Assembly (NCBI RefSeq): GCF_032118995.1
Contig: NC_092657.1
Location: 6,945,391-7,009,390, forward strand
Length of the DNA: 64,000 nt
Source: Asterias amurensis
Lineage: Eukaryota; Echinodermata; Asteroidea; Forcipulatida; Asteriidae
Direction: 5' to 3'
The notes beneath the pieces are model-generated. The model was not told the DNA's origin. It saw only the letters and a list, made by a program, of their open reading frames with translations, and searched no databases. How positions within the stretch are numbered: the stretch's first letter is position 1; the number at the start of each line of letters is the position of its first letter. This document shows, piece after piece, positions 32,701-44,388 of the stretch. The position numbers were made by a program, and so were the translations under genes.

Positions 32701-35700
32701 GAAATACATCACTATCCAACCGCCATTTTGGACGAATCCAACACGAAATTCAAATATTCATCTTCGCAAAAACATTCGTCACTCTGTAAGAGCAGGAATA
32801 CGTAGCGCTTCCTGATGCTACTCTTACACTAGGGAGAATGGAAATTTGCTTAAGAACGGAAATATTTAACAATCGTTCAAACTTCGCAACATTCGCCGTG
32901 TCCTCGTAAGCGTTGGTAACAAATTCGGTACGTTCACACGTCATTCTCCACCTACTTATGAAATCGGTCACTTTATGCTGCTCTCACCACACGGCAAATA
33001 TGCTAGCGAATATGCTAACGAACTCCTTATTTGACAATCGCTCAAACTTTGCAACATTCGCCGTATTTTCGTAGGCGTTGGTAACAAATTCTACCTTCAC
33101 AAATTATTCACCACCTCCTTATAGACCGTGGGATGATCATCAAAAAGGGCTCTAGTTTTCGAGTTTTGTGGTCTACCCTCTGCAACTACCTGAATTTTTC
33201 CCCAGATGTTCGTATGGTAGTCCTGAATAACATGTGAAAGTCGTCAAGGGCAAAACTTGCACAGTAATGAGTTATTTTAATTAGAAAATAATTAGAGAAA
33301 AATAGCGCCCTCTATTGGTCAAAACTGGAGAACTATGCACAAACTCTATGGGCAAATCACCAAGTGCACAAACGAATGGGGAAAATATACTGGCTTGTTT
33401 ATTTTGCTTTCATTTACAGGTTTTAAGCTCTTTTCTCCCAGATCTCAATTAATTAACTATTTAACATCCCTGGACATCAATCATTTCCCCAATTGAGTTA
33501 TTTCAATTGTTTCAAATTAATGTCACTAACAAACTTTCTGGGCCTCATTTTGGTCATTTACTATGTCTTCAGAGCTTAGATAGGCCTTAATTAAGTTGTA
33601 ATCGAATGAATGAATGAATGAACTTTACAAAAAAAGGATATTGTTGACAAGAGACACACATTAAGATTTTTTTTAATTTCTTCTCTTCATATCATAATGA
33701 CACATTTCTAGTACAATACTCATTGTTATTATGATGAATTATGTTACTTTCTTGAAAAGGCCCTTTTAATTCCCCCAAACAATTCAATTTAAAACAGTAA
33801 TAAAATGTGCCGTGTAACCTATGCCTGGTGTATCCCCAAAAAGTCTTGATGTATTCTGACGTATCCACCTGTAACATACATAACTTCATTTTAAGTTAGT
33901 GATACGCTATCAATTCATTAGTCATACGCTTTGTATACGTTCAGTACGCTATGGATGCGATTCTGGGAAGTTGGGCACTCTTGGACTTTTAAAATGCTCG
34001 AACTAGTTTATGTAGGCCTATACGCCGGCATAGGTTAAGGCTATACGCCATGGTGTGACAGGGGTCGATTTCACAAAGAGTTAGGACTAGTCCTAACGTG
34101 GGACTAGTCCTAGGAGATATACAAATTGCATGGATAGTCCTAAGTTAGGACGAGTAACTGGTCCTAACTCGAGATAAGACTAGTCCTAACTCTCTGTGAA
34201 ATCCACCCAAGGACCTTTAATAATTTCAAAGATATAAAGATTTTACAAAATTGAATGAAAATAATATAAACCTAGTTCCCAAACTGTCTTTCTTGTACCA
34301 CAGTAACTGATGGGTTAATTCAATTCTCATGGCGTCCAAGCATACAAATTATCACATGTCACGATGATCATGATGTTTTTCCTAACCACTGCTGGGCCAA
34401 CGAACTCCTGCCAGCGATAACTATTTTCCCTAACTAGCTCGGATTTACTTTATGTTGTGTTCATGTAACATAAAACAAACCGATCTTCGCAACTTTCTTC
34501 CATTCACACAGGATGAAGTTTCCTGAGAAGCGTAGACGACATCTTTCTGAAACCCTTCTCGAAACCACGGCTTCGGCTCCGGATGCTAGCTTGGCCCGCG
34601 GTTGTTTTGGCAATTGTGCGTGCTTTGCGTACGCGCTTAGTCAGGGCTTCAGACGAGATATGGTAGCCTGAAGCTGAAACCAACGCACACGCCGTCGTTT
34701 TGAAAAGGGCCACAAAACCACACGACTTCGAAACAAGCTCTTTCATTGGTCCACACATCCGCATGCATGTCATATGCGCTATGATTGGCCGAGCTTATAA
34801 GTCATCTATTTTTTTGTTGCACGTTCAGCCATTTATTCTCGCTGTATTATTGTGCTTCATTTCGCGAATAAATCTATACTCTGTGAGTTTTGTGCTTGAC
34901 GACTTTTTTTGGGTGGTCAGTTGAATTTTCTTCAAATTTTGAGACCAAATGTAAGTAGTTGTGTAGGGTAGAGCACTGAAAAGCAGAATTTGGAGCATCA
35001 TCCCACGGTCTATTACGAAGATCGGTCAATTTAGAAACCGGTTTCTTAGTGTCAGCTATGGAGGTTCACAAGTGGACATCTGCTTTTCTGCTATCAGAAA
35101 AGCAGAAAAGCAAGTTGGACGTTGTTTCCTAAAGCATTTTACCACTTTTCTGCTTTTCTGCCTGCCTCCCTAACAGTGGATTGAACGTTTTAATTACATC
35201 CATTTTCTGCTTTTCTGCTTTTCTGATTTCAGAAAAGCAAATTTTACCTATTCACCTACACTGGTGGTCTTAAAGTGGACATCTTTTTTTTGGGTTTCCT
35301 GGACGCAGAAAAGTGGATTGAACGTTTTAGTTCAATGCCCTTTTTTACTCTTCCGCTAGCCGAAAATCAGATTGGACGTGTTGTTTCACAGTGGCTCAAA
35401 AAGGGACATCCTCTTTATCTGGATTTCCGCAACCCTTTACCGCTCGACAACCCCCTGTAATAAATGGACGCTTCCCAGTCGCGCGGCTTAATTGCCTTTG
35501 ATGTTCCTTGTCCCGATTATTTGACCCGTCTAAAAGAAAGAACCAACATCCCTCAACAAATACCCCCCCCCCCAACAATAGAGGTATTTGTGTGGAAATT
35601 TGAATTTCCCCAATAAACATATAGTTCAGGGGGGTGGGGACGCGTGGTCCAGTAGTAGTTGGCATAATGTAGTCACAACCTAGAAAGTTAAAGGGGATTG

Positions 35701-38700
35701 GGATAACGGGCATTGGGCCCAATATACCAATAAACGAACCAATATACGAACAATATTATTGTTTGGTAGAATCAAATAAACGGCCAAGACTCCACTCGAT
35801 TGTTATTATGTTTCAACTCCAATGCCTAAAACTTGTTCACATGTTGACAATTGTTTTTGCTTACTGCCTCCTCTGCTTATACTAAACGCTTAAGTACGGT
35901 CTCTGTTTCCTATATACATTTATTTTTTAGATAAATCTTTTTGAGATAAATAATTCATAATATGAATTATTTATCTAAAAATAAATACATATTATAATTA
36001 TTTTATTATAATTATTTTCCTTGGTTTCTTTTATGTCCTTTCCTTTTTTTACATATTTTTAATTGTTTTATAGTATCAATCTTAGTTTTAATTTTATGTT
36101 TTATGTGTATAGTAAAAAAACTTACATTTTATCCTTTTGTTTGATCACCAATTCTAATTGATTTGTGACTGAATGGGCTTACCGCTTTTAAATGTCAATA
36201 GTCCTGTTTTTCGTTTACTGACTTAAGAGTCAGTTCAGGTAAATAGTTGACATAGTTGCTCACGGTCAAAAAATGAATTTTTTTTATACTTTGTGGGTGG
36301 AAGGGCCTTGGGGTGCAAGTAAACAAAATTGCATTTTCAATTCTATATATAGCCCGTTGCCATGGTTACGGCTCATTTTATTTTTTTGCCATTTTAGGTC
36401 GATTTTGGGGTCTGAAAAACTGGTTTTTAGCTCATATTTACAACTCCACCCCACCAAAATGCAATATTAATTCAAAAAACCTTTTATATCACTACAAAGT
36501 ATCATCCTTGGCCTTCCTTGAGAAAAAAAATTATTGCTTTAAATATCACCCTTGTGCTATTTTTGCACCATGCATTACAGTATGTTTTTAGAACTTGCAA
36601 AATCGACATTTTTACCCTATTTTTGGACCCCAAAATGTCAACTTGCCAGGGGTCTCAGAAAGTTTCCCTTTCGTCTGTGATTAGGGCCAACATTGGTCTT
36701 TCCATATCTGGTGTCAAAAACTTGGGCAATTGTATCCTGTTGGGCCAGTACTGCCTCAAAACTAGACTTTTTTCCCCAAAACATGAAAAATGCCTTTTTA
36801 AGGGTCTTTCCACATAATATCGACATACGTGTCCATGGTAAAAGAAAAGGAATATTTTTTTTTTATACTTTGTGGATGGTAGGGACTTGGGGTGCAAATA
36901 AACAACATTAACATTTCAAATCATAATATAACACGTTGCCATGGTAACAGTTCATTTGTGTTTAGGCCACTTTGGGCCGATATTGGGGAATGAAAAACTG
37001 GTTTTTTTAAGTTAATATTTACAACTCCACCCCACCAAAAAACAAAAATATTTCATAAAACCTTTTACATCACTACAAAGTATCATCCTTGGCTTTACTT
37101 GAGACAAAAAATATTGCTATAAATTTCACCCTTGTGCTATTTTAAGAACGTGCATTACAGTATGTTTTTAGAGCTTGCAAAATCAACATTTTTACCATAT
37201 TTTTTGCCCTCAAAATTCCATTTTTTCAGGGGTCTCAGAATATTTTCCTTTCGGTTTTGATCAGGGCCATAATTTGTCTTTTTATTTCTGGTAAGAAAGA
37301 CTCGGGCAATTGTATCCTGATGTAACAGAACTGTCTCAAAAATAGACCCTTTTCCCCGAAAACATAGAGAAATGCATTTTGAAATATTTGCTTCATTTTG
37401 AATTTATAACATGAAAAAGTTAGCTATAATTCCATCAATCTGGCAGCTTTTTATAAGCACTTTGTAGGTTTAGTGCATTACCAAACATTGATCAGGACTT
37501 GTTGATGACCTAAATCTTATAATTTGCCCCACCCCGGCCCTGGCCCAATCATATTTCTTGACATTGCATAAAATAAAATAAAAGTTTTGCGAACAGCGCC
37601 TTTTTTTTTGAAAGTCACATTTTTTAATTCCCCTTGCACATCAAGAAAGTTTGTACTGTCTTTAATGTTTTGTTGGTTCTCGGAATATTTCTCTTTTTGT
37701 TTTGATTGGGCTATCATTATGGTTTGCATGTCTACTGGGGAGAAACACTTTGGTTTATTGTATCCTGTTGTGACACTTCTGCCTCAAAAATGGTAATTTT
37801 TCCAAAAACAATAAAAATGCATTTTGAAGTTATCCCTTAGTTTGAATTGATAAAAAACAAAAACGAGCATGCTTGTTAAAAGAATATGGCACTGTTTCCA
37901 TGCTCTTTAAGCCACTGAGTTCTTGTTTTGTCATAACTACTTTACCTAGTTGTACAGGTATGATTCACATTGCAAGAAGAGAAGTAGTGCGGTGAGCAAT
38001 CTTTACTGTCCTTGTCTTTACATGGCCTTATAACAGTCTTCTTGGTCCCCTGCCCGCTACCGAACTAAACATTTTCATCCCAATCAGAACAAAGAGGCTC
38101 TAAAAGTGAGCAAGTACTGTATCCAAAGTATCTAACCATTTAGCCGCTGTACCGCCCAGCCGCATTATAGCGATACACTGTATGCGGTATGAGGAAACCT
38201 CGCTAGCTTGTGTTTGTAGAAAAAAAGGAACATCAAAAGAAAACTCGATAGTCATTAGTAGGTCTACGCATTTGTTAATATATCTAGTTGTTATAGATCG
38301 TTATTAATTCTCCCATCACAGTTGACTTGTCAAAGCTAATGATGATGAAATAATTTAGCTCTTACGAAAAATAAAACGCTCATCAGTAAACAGGAAACTG
38401 TTCATCATTTATGATGATATTGTCGAAAATAACGCCTTCGCATTTAATCAGTATGAGCATTGAGCCAGACAAAAGCCTTGAAAAGCTATTGTGTTCATTT
38501 TATCCGTGCACAAAAGTATTCGCCATAAAAATTACCGTAGCCGTTTAACGAGAGGCATTTATTGTTCCCATGAGAACTTTTATACAAATATTACCGAAAG
38601 GGTAAAAAATTGTGCATACACATTAAGCCTTGGCTATCTTTTAAAATTTGAACTATGATTCCAGTAATTTACTGCAAGACGCTTGAGAAATTGGATTTCA

Positions 38701-41700
38701 GCAAACTCGGGCGGTGCAGGGACTAAAGGGCTAAATGGCCATTCACCTGCTTTGGCCTTCTGTAAGCAGTTCCCCCATCTATGGTGGGGTTCCTTTCAAT
38801 TGTACTGTTGCAAACAATAAAAGAGTTGGTTTATTTAACGTGATAAACAACTCAATGTGATCAACAACTCAACGTTCTCAGAGACATATATAATAATTAT
38901 GAATTAGTAAGATAGTGAATGGAAAAAATATCAAACTAGCCTGAATAGACTTTTGTCCCTGCAAATGCATCTTACTTATTTATGTTCAGCAGGTGCAAGT
39001 TTTTACAACTTCTTTCAATGTTGTTTCATTAAAGGAACACGTTGCCTTGGATCGGTCGAGTTGGTATTTCAAAAGCGTTTGTAAACGTTTATTAAAAAAT
39101 GCATATGATTAGAAAGATATTTTAAAAGTAGAATACAGGATACAATAAACACAGTGTTTCTACCCAGAAGACATGAAAACACCAATAACAACCGAAAGGG
39201 AACACTTTCACAAAAAGAGGAGCTATTCACAAAACATTGTTTTATGCAATGTCAAGAAATATGATTGGGGCTGGGCCGGGCAAATTGTAAAATTACGGTC
39301 ATCAACAGTTCCTGATCAATGTTGGGTAATCCACTAGTGCTAAGGAAAAGCTGCAAGATTGATAGAATTATAACTTTTTAATGTTAGAAATTCAATATGA
39401 AGAAAAAACAATTCAAAATGCATTTTTCTGTTTGAGGAAAAAAGTCTATTTTTGAGACAGTACTGTTAACATCAGGATACACTTGCCAAGTTTTTCTTAC
39501 CAAAAATAAAAAAGACAAATTTTGGCCCTAATCAAAACCGAAAGGAAAATATTCTGAGACCCCTGAAAAAAATGAAATTTTGAGGGCAAAAAATATGGTA
39601 AAAATGTTGATTTTGCAAGTTCTAAAAACATACTCTAATGCACGTTCTAAAAATAGCACAAGGGTGAAATTTATAGCAATATTTTTTGTCTCAAGTAAAG
39701 CCAAGGATGATACTTTGTAGTGATGTAAAAGGTTTTATGAAATAATTTTGTTTTTTGGTGGGGTGGAGTTATTAACTCAAAAAAACAGTTTTTCATTCCC
39801 CAATATCGGCCCAAAGTGGCCTAAACACACATGAACTTTTACCATGGCAACGTGTTGTATTATGATTTGAAATGTAAATGTTGTTTATTTGGACCCCAAG
39901 TCCCTACCATCCTACCATCCACAAAAAAATGAAAAATATTCTTCTTTTTTTTACCGTGGACACGTATTTCGATATTATGTGAAAAGACCCTTTAGAAGGC
40001 ATTTTTCATGTTTTGGGGAAAAAAAGTCTAGTTTTGAGGCAGTACTGTCACAACAGGATACAATTGCCCAAGTTTTTGACACCAGATATTGAAAGACCAC
40101 TGTTGGCCCTAATCACAGCCGAAAGGGAAACTTTCTGAGACCCCTGGCAAGTTGACATTTTGGGGTCCAAAAATAGGGTAAAAATTTTGATTTTGCAAGT
40201 TCTAAAAACATACTGTAATGCATAATGCAAAAATAGCACAAGGGTGTTATTTAAAGCAATAAAAAAATTTCTCAAGGAAGGCCAAGGATGATACTTTGTA
40301 GTGATATAAAAGGTTTTTTGAAATAATGTTGCATTTTGGTTGGGTGGAGTTGTAAATATGAGCTAAAAACCAGTTTTTCAGACCCCAAAATCGGCCTAAA
40401 ATGGCCAAAAAACAAAATGAGCCGTAACCATGGCAACGGGCTATATATAGAATTGAAAATGCAATTTTGTTTACTTGCACCCCAAGGCCCTTCAACCCAC
40501 AAAGTATAAAAAAAATTCATTTTTTGACCGTGAGCAAGTATGTCAACTATTTACCTGAACTGACTCTTAATGTTTTATTTTGTTTAAGATTATAATTGGT
40601 GTGACTTTATGACTTAAAGTCACCTGGAAGTGGTATTTTTTCAAAGTAAAGCTTTTGTCACTAATATATGTGTTTTGATGAATGGAATGTGAATAAACAG
40701 TTAACTAAGGTTTTATAAAATCAGTTATTATGTTATTTACAAATTTAAGAGTAGACCCCGACCCTAGAGGGCGCTGTTCGTGACGTCAATCGAGGCAGAC
40801 TTTGCCTGTAATGCGTAGAGTAAACACAATTGCAAAGTACATGTACTGACCAAGTCGTGAGTTTTTACGTTTCAAAAAAAAAAAAAAAAAGTTTTTTTTT
40901 CGGCAATGCCGACCAGGTGTATTGCTGCTGAATGCAGAAAAACACTTTTTGAAATGTACCAACTCACGACTTGGACGTACATGTACTTTGCCTCGATTGA
41001 CGTCAAAAAAAGGGGTAGGCGGAGTCAAGCCCCCAAACAACTTTATATATTTTTTAAACATATAAATCGTGACAAACAATTACTCAAAAAGTTGTTTTAT
41101 TGTTCGTGAGCATATACTCTTATGTTTGAAAGAAAAAACAATCTATTTCCAGGTGACTTTAAATGTATTGTGTAATTTTGTAATTTTACATGATGTTTTA
41201 TTATATTTATTGAATGAGTGGCCGTGTATAAACAAGTTTAAAAACAGTTACATGAGTTTATAGGCATTAATTTTTCATGCTTTAGCAAATTCTGTGCTTT
41301 TAAGCAGCTCTATGAATTGAAATTTGGCCCGAGGCCCGTTATATCCCCGTCCCCTCTCCGTGACTGTCTAGGTTGTAAGAACATTTTCAACTACTACTGG
41401 ACCCACGCTTGTTTTTCCCCGGTACTTTGTTTATTGGGGAAATTCGAATTTCAATACAAATACCTCCCTCTCTTGTTTGAAGGGCGGGGGGGGGGGGGGG
41501 GGGCATTTGTTGAGGGATGTTGGTTCTTAATTCTTAAACAGCGTCCATCTGTTACAGGGGGTGTGGAGCGGTAAAGGGTTCCGGGAAACCCAGAAAAGCA
41601 GATGTCCACTTTTAGGCCACTGTGTGACAAAATGTCTAATCTGCTTTTCGGCTAGTAGAAAAGTAGATTAATTGATTTGCCCCAACGTTCAATCTGCTTT

Positions 41701-43908
41701 TCTTGTGGTATGAAACCAGAAACGCAGATGTCCACTTTTCGACCGCCAGTGAATGACAAGATGTCAAACTTACTTTTCAGCTATATAGCAGAAAGGAGAA
41801 AAGTAGAAAACTGCTTTTGCCTTACACGTTCAATCTGCTTTTTGCAAAGCAGAAAAGTAGAAAAGTAGAAAATACACTTAACACAAGACTTTCCATCTGT
41901 TTTTCTGCTGTTTTGAGAGCGGAAAAGCAGATGTCCACTTTTCGACCTCCATATAGTCAGCGAATGTAGCGAAGACGTTTATTCGCCGTCGATTTTCGTA
42001 AGCATCGGTAACATGGTAAAGCGTGCGTGAAAGTTGGCATCGTTCGTAAAGCCATTGTCAAGCGTTGGTGTAAGCATTCGAAATAAAATAAAACAATCGT
42101 AAGATATTGGTAAGGGGAGGGCCGACCGAGGACGATCGAGGGGTGAGACTGAGATAAAAATATTCACTATCACACCGCCACTTTGGAGGTATTCAACGCG
42201 AAGTTCAAATGTTCATCTTCGCAAGAACTCTCGCCACTCTGTTAGAGGGGCAATACGAAGCGCTTCCTAAATTTCAGCGAATGTTGTGAAGACAGTAATT
42301 CGCCATCGATTTTCGTAAGCATTGCCCAGCCATGGGTACTGTTGGTAAAGCGTGCGTATTATGCGTTAGATATTGGTTAGGAGAAGCTTAAGGACGACCG
42401 AGAACATTATTCACTATCAAATCGCAACTTTGGGGCGATTTCATCGCGAATTTCAAATATTCATGTTCGCAAGAATATAGTGTGAGAGTAGCATCAAGCT
42501 ACGCTCACACTGGGGAGAATATGCTTAGCGAATGTGATTACGAACGGAAATATTAAACATCACTCAAGCTTCGCAACTATTATGTCGTGTCTTCGTAGGC
42601 GTTGGTAACAAGTTCGGAACGTTCACAAATTATTCCCCACCTCATTACGAAGATCGGTCAATTTAGAAACCGGTTTAATTTGTGAACACGGTTATGAAGA
42701 TACGGCGAATGTTGCTAAGTTTAAGCGATTTTCGAGAATTTCGTTCCGTTTGCATAAAATTATTTGACTTGTGAACGTAACATTCGCTAGCATATTCTCC
42801 CCAGTGTGAGAGTAGCATAAACTCAGCACATTATTATGAAGACGGTTTTTCGCCATCGATTTACGTAAGCATTGGTAAGAAATGGTATTGTTGGTAAACA
42901 TGCAGTATTAATGCGTAAGATATTGATAGGTTGAGGGACGACCGAGAACACTATGAACTATCCAATTACAACAATTTCAAATATTCATATTCGCAAGATA
43001 TTCACCACAGCGTGAGAGTAGCATTATAGAGTCTATTCTCTGACTTAAACTATTTCCCTCATAGTTTATGTAACAGTTTCAATGAAAAAGAATTCTAACA
43101 ACTATAGGTAGTCTTATTTCGTATGCGTATGTCAAACGACGGTTTGTCACATTTTAGAACTATTTTACAAAGTATATGGGCATTCTTTCTTGCAACATTA
43201 TCGAGTACAACCTTAATATATTCCTAGAGTAATCTTTCTCATCTGAAAAATGTTTAAGTAAATTGAAAGATAAAATTTGTCCAGCTATGTTTTGTTGCCC
43301 ATGATATCTTTCAGTTTTGAAAGATAGGAATTTGTAAATTGAATTGTTAAAACTTAAAGTTTTGAATGAATCTACACTCAACTGTAGATTGTGTTCGAAT
43401 CTACACTTTAGTGTAGATTCGGAGCGAAGTGTAGATTCGTAAAAATAATCTACACTTTCAACATTAGAGTGACGTCACAGAAATAGTCTACAATTAGGGA
43501 GTTGCAACAGAACTTACCATTAGTAATGAGTTTCACCAAGGCAGACACTGAGACCTCTAACTCTTCCACTTTGCTTCTTGTTTCTTCCAGCTCAGATGTT
43601 ATCTTTTCTCGATTATCAGAAGTGGCCACCTGTAACTCGTCTACTTTACCTCTAGTGGCTTCCAGTTCAGTTGAAACAGCTTCTTGAGTTTCAGTCATTG
43701 AATCTTTCAACTCTCCCACTTGTTGTATTATGTTCCTTACTTCACCGTTAACCAGATCTAGGTAATCTATAATTACGGCCTTCAGTTTTTCTACAATTAC
43801 GTCTTGGTCACAAGAACCCGTTGCTTGATTGCTGGAAGATGCACTTTGTCGTGCAGCTATAGACTTCACGATCATAACGATCAAGAGTGAACGGATCAAC
43901 AACCCCAT
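29474..43908 (-). CDS. Fibrinogen-related protein, gene A (five exons)
   Basis: Join on the minus strand: 43908-43518, 32477-32418, 31071-30935, 30849-30588, 29721-29474. The total is 1098 bp, 365 aa. Every junction is GT-AG and the phases are 1, 1, 0, 1. The predicted protein is secreted: signal peptide 1-19 (ends SIAA), C33 as a possible interchain disulfide, a coiled coil about 37-128 with two 25-residue repeats (79-103, 104-128; ELExTRxKVxEL), a linker 131-150 rich in Asp and Thr, and a fibrinogen C-terminal domain 151-365. That domain has both cysteine pairs (C157/C186, C310/C323), the calcium-site string DKDND and the usual EMKIR ending. N267-A-S is a glycosylation site that gene B lacks. 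Family members bind sugars or acetyl groups on microbes; that role here is inference. It is intact despite an 11-kb transposon-filled intron 1. A plain angiopoietin-like signalling ligand is the alternative. Confidence 0.85.
29960..30225. repeat. Gene A intron 4: GTACGTACACGATAAG array
   Basis: Degenerate ~45-bp units with CGTGTACGTACACGATAAGT cores. They match the array in intron 4 of gene B, so they predate the duplication. Confidence 0.65.
30588..30849 (-). CDS. Gene A exon 4: core of fibrinogen domain
   Basis: 262 bp, acceptor CTTTTAG and donor GTAAGAC. It starts [20 protein letters not shown] and ends YTGNA in phase 1. It includes [13 protein letters not shown] and the N-A-S sequon (codon 30639-30637). 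Confidence 0.9.
30935..31071 (-). CDS. Gene A exon 3: start of fibrinogen domain
   Basis: 137 bp. It encodes [20 protein letters not shown] through [13 protein letters not shown], the standard first block of the domain with its first cysteine pair. The following intron is only 85 bp, as in gene B. Confidence 0.9.
31385..32215. repeat. Gene A intron 2: ~130-bp diverged tandem repeat
   Basis: About seven units. Each holds CGGTTGACCCGGAAGTAAAGG or a variant, then GTCAACATGGGGT, then a TCAATGCTCAAAGG motif. The array is shared with intron 2 of gene B (57060-57860). Confidence 0.7.
32418..32477 (-). CDS. Gene A exon 2: acidic/threonine linker
   Basis: 60 bp in phase 1, encoding [20 protein letters not shown]. 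It matches the gene B exon in length and phase. It is likely a flexible hinge between stalk and fibrinogen head, with possible O-glycosylation at TTT. Confidence 0.85.
32507..32700. mobile_element. M5 (THAP/Kolobok-like) element, left fragment
   Basis: It begins at TTAA with AGTCACCTGGAAGTGGTATT and follows the left part of 40614-41162 to the GAGGGCGC motif. The right part is missing. It lies 29 bp upstream (in gene sense) of gene A exon 2. Confidence 0.6.
32701..33122. repeat. CGTAAGCGTTGGTAAC repeat zone, left
   Basis: It holds recurring blocks such as CGTAAGCGTTGGTAACAAAT and CAAACTTCGCAACATTCGCC. These also occur in multiple copies at 41960-43010, so both sides of the intron 1 palindrome carry the same repeat family. 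Confidence 0.5.
34061..34208. mobile_element. 148-bp MITE, TTAGGACTAGTCCTAA family
   Basis: The inverted ends are GGGGTCGATTTCACAAAGAG and CTCTGTGAAATCCACCC, with several GGACTAGTCC palindromes inside. It is nested in the 1.9-kb element. Confidence 0.75.
34549..34718. mobile_element. MITE, GTTTCGGCTTCAGG family, copy 2
   Basis: Left end CCCTTCTCGAAACCACGG with CTTCGGCTCC; right end CGTTTTGAAAAGGGCC. The partner is at 23933-24090. Confidence 0.5.
35050..35735. repeat. Intron 1 palindrome, outer left arm
   Basis: It matches 41310-41950 in reverse complement. It contains many AGCAGAAAAGCAG units and the segment around CCAACATCCCTCAACAAAT with its C run (35563-35573), mirrored by a G run at 41486-41503. 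Confidence 0.65.
36223..40570. mobile_element. 4.35-kb foldback element in gene A intron 1
   Basis: The arms at 36223-37590 and 39235-40570 are inverted repeats of about 1.35 kb around a 1.6-kb spacer. The ends are TTAAGAGTCAGTTCAGG and CCTGAACTGACTCTTAA, so TTAA bounds both sides. Each arm holds two tandem ~575-bp units (about 36280-36830 and 36860-37400 on the left); a third partial unit lies at about 37600-37860. The spacer carries half of an M3 MITE at 39029-39137 and no recognised coding sequence. Confidence 0.7.
39029..39137. mobile_element. M3-family MITE, half copy
   Basis: It begins TTAAAGGAACACGTTGCCTT and runs to the AGAAAGATATTTTAAAAGTAG part, then stops. It is the left arm of the element seen whole at 11951-12333. 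Confidence 0.7.
40614..41162 (+). mobile_element. M5 element with THAP domain start (Kolobok-like, nonautonomous)
   Basis: 549 bp bounded by TTAA. The inverted ends are AGTCACCTGGAAGTGGTATT and CTATTTCCAGGTGACT. From ATG 40906 it reads MPTRCIAAECRKTLFEMYQL, which fits the opening of a THAP zinc finger (MPxxC-x4-C). The rest of the finger is absent. Kolobok transposons use TTAA targets and encode THAP proteins, so a deleted Kolobok is the best reading. Confidence 0.6.
41310..41950. repeat. Intron 1 palindrome, outer right arm
   Basis: Reverse-complement counterpart of 35050-35735, with the same AGCAGAAAAG units and a long G run (41486-41503). Confidence 0.65.
41951..43010. repeat. CGTAAGCATTGGTAAC repeat zone, right
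   Basis: At least three tandem or inverted copies of blocks with TTCGCCATCGATTTTCGTAA, GGTAAC and CACACTGGGGAGAATATGCT. They match the zone at 32701-33122. No reading frame of interest was seen. Confidence 0.5.
43380..43517. repeat. Gene A intron 1 start: GTGTAGATTCG palindromes
   Basis: Several facing copies of AATCTACACTTTAGTGTAGATTC follow the exon 1 donor. The same set follows exon 1 of gene B (55920-56010), so it was present before duplication. A stray copy is near 47399-47466. Confidence 0.6.
43518..43908 (-). CDS. Gene A exon 1: signal peptide and coiled coil
   Basis: 391 bp from ATG 43908 to the donor GTAAGTT at 43517. It encodes [19 protein letters not shown] and the coiled-coil stalk up to LVKLITN, in phase 1. 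Residues 36-68 are where it differs most from gene B. Confidence 0.85.
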
Positions 43909-44011
43909 TGTGCTTAGCTAACACTTCAACAACAAACCTACACGAGTTCTTGACGTTGATCCTCCGCGTACAATGTTCGCAGTGAAATGAGCAAGAACTT
44001 GCCAAACCGTT

Positions 44012-44019
44012 ATTTTATA
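44012..44019 (-). promoter_or_regulatory. TATA box of gene A
   Basis: TATAAAAT on the minus strand, 104 bp before the start codon. The same box at the same distance precedes gene B. Transcription would start about 30 bp downstream, giving a ~75-base leader. Confidence 0.6.
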
Positions 44020-44240
44020 TGTTTTAGGTAATGGTTCAAACGATTCAAACTTTGTTATCCTCCCTATATATCTACAAGGCTAAACCGAAAACGGAAAAGA
44101 AACAGGAAACCGGAACCAGAAGGAGCCTCGTCCTCACAGCTCCGGATGCAACTACTAGGACTCAATAAATAGCTTAGCAGAAGAAACCTTGAAGATATGT
44201 AAAATCTAGTTCAGTCAGTTCACTCCACCACAAACAAGCT

Positions 44241-44388
44241 AAAGCCGTGTCCAATTTGGCATCCACGGCTACAGCTACGGCTACGGCTGTTGCTAAGGGT
44301 GTTGCTAAGGACATCCTACATCTCAACGCACGATGATACGGAAATCTAGCTGTAGCCGTAGCTGATGCCGCCCATTCTCACACGGCCT
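44241..44388. mobile_element. MITE upstream of gene A (GCTACGGCTACAGC family)
   Basis: The inverted ends are AAAGCCGTGTCC and CTCACACGGCCT, and the interior is full of AGCTACGGCTAC and its complement. A truncated version lies in the mirrored position upstream of gene B (55031-55152). Confidence 0.6.

Larger units (their letters stand above)
33123..35011. mobile_element. 1.9-kb element, AGACCGTGGGATGAT ends, TA flanks
   Basis: The inverted ends are GACCGTGGGATGATCATC and GCATCATCCCACGGTC, with TA on both sides, as in Tc1/mariner. The flanking sequence CACCTCCTTA / TTACGAAGATCGG matches an uninterrupted copy at about 42637-42660, which confirms the insertion. Two other MITEs are nested within it. 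No transposase was recognised. Confidence 0.55.

Noticed and set aside
34504-34773. 89-codon minus-strand frame
   Set aside because: It covers the MITE at 34549-34718 and owes its openness to that repeat.
40906-41109. Host THAP-domain gene
   Set aside because: The open frame lies inside a TTAA-bounded inverted-repeat element, lacks the second half of the zinc finger and is only 67 codons.
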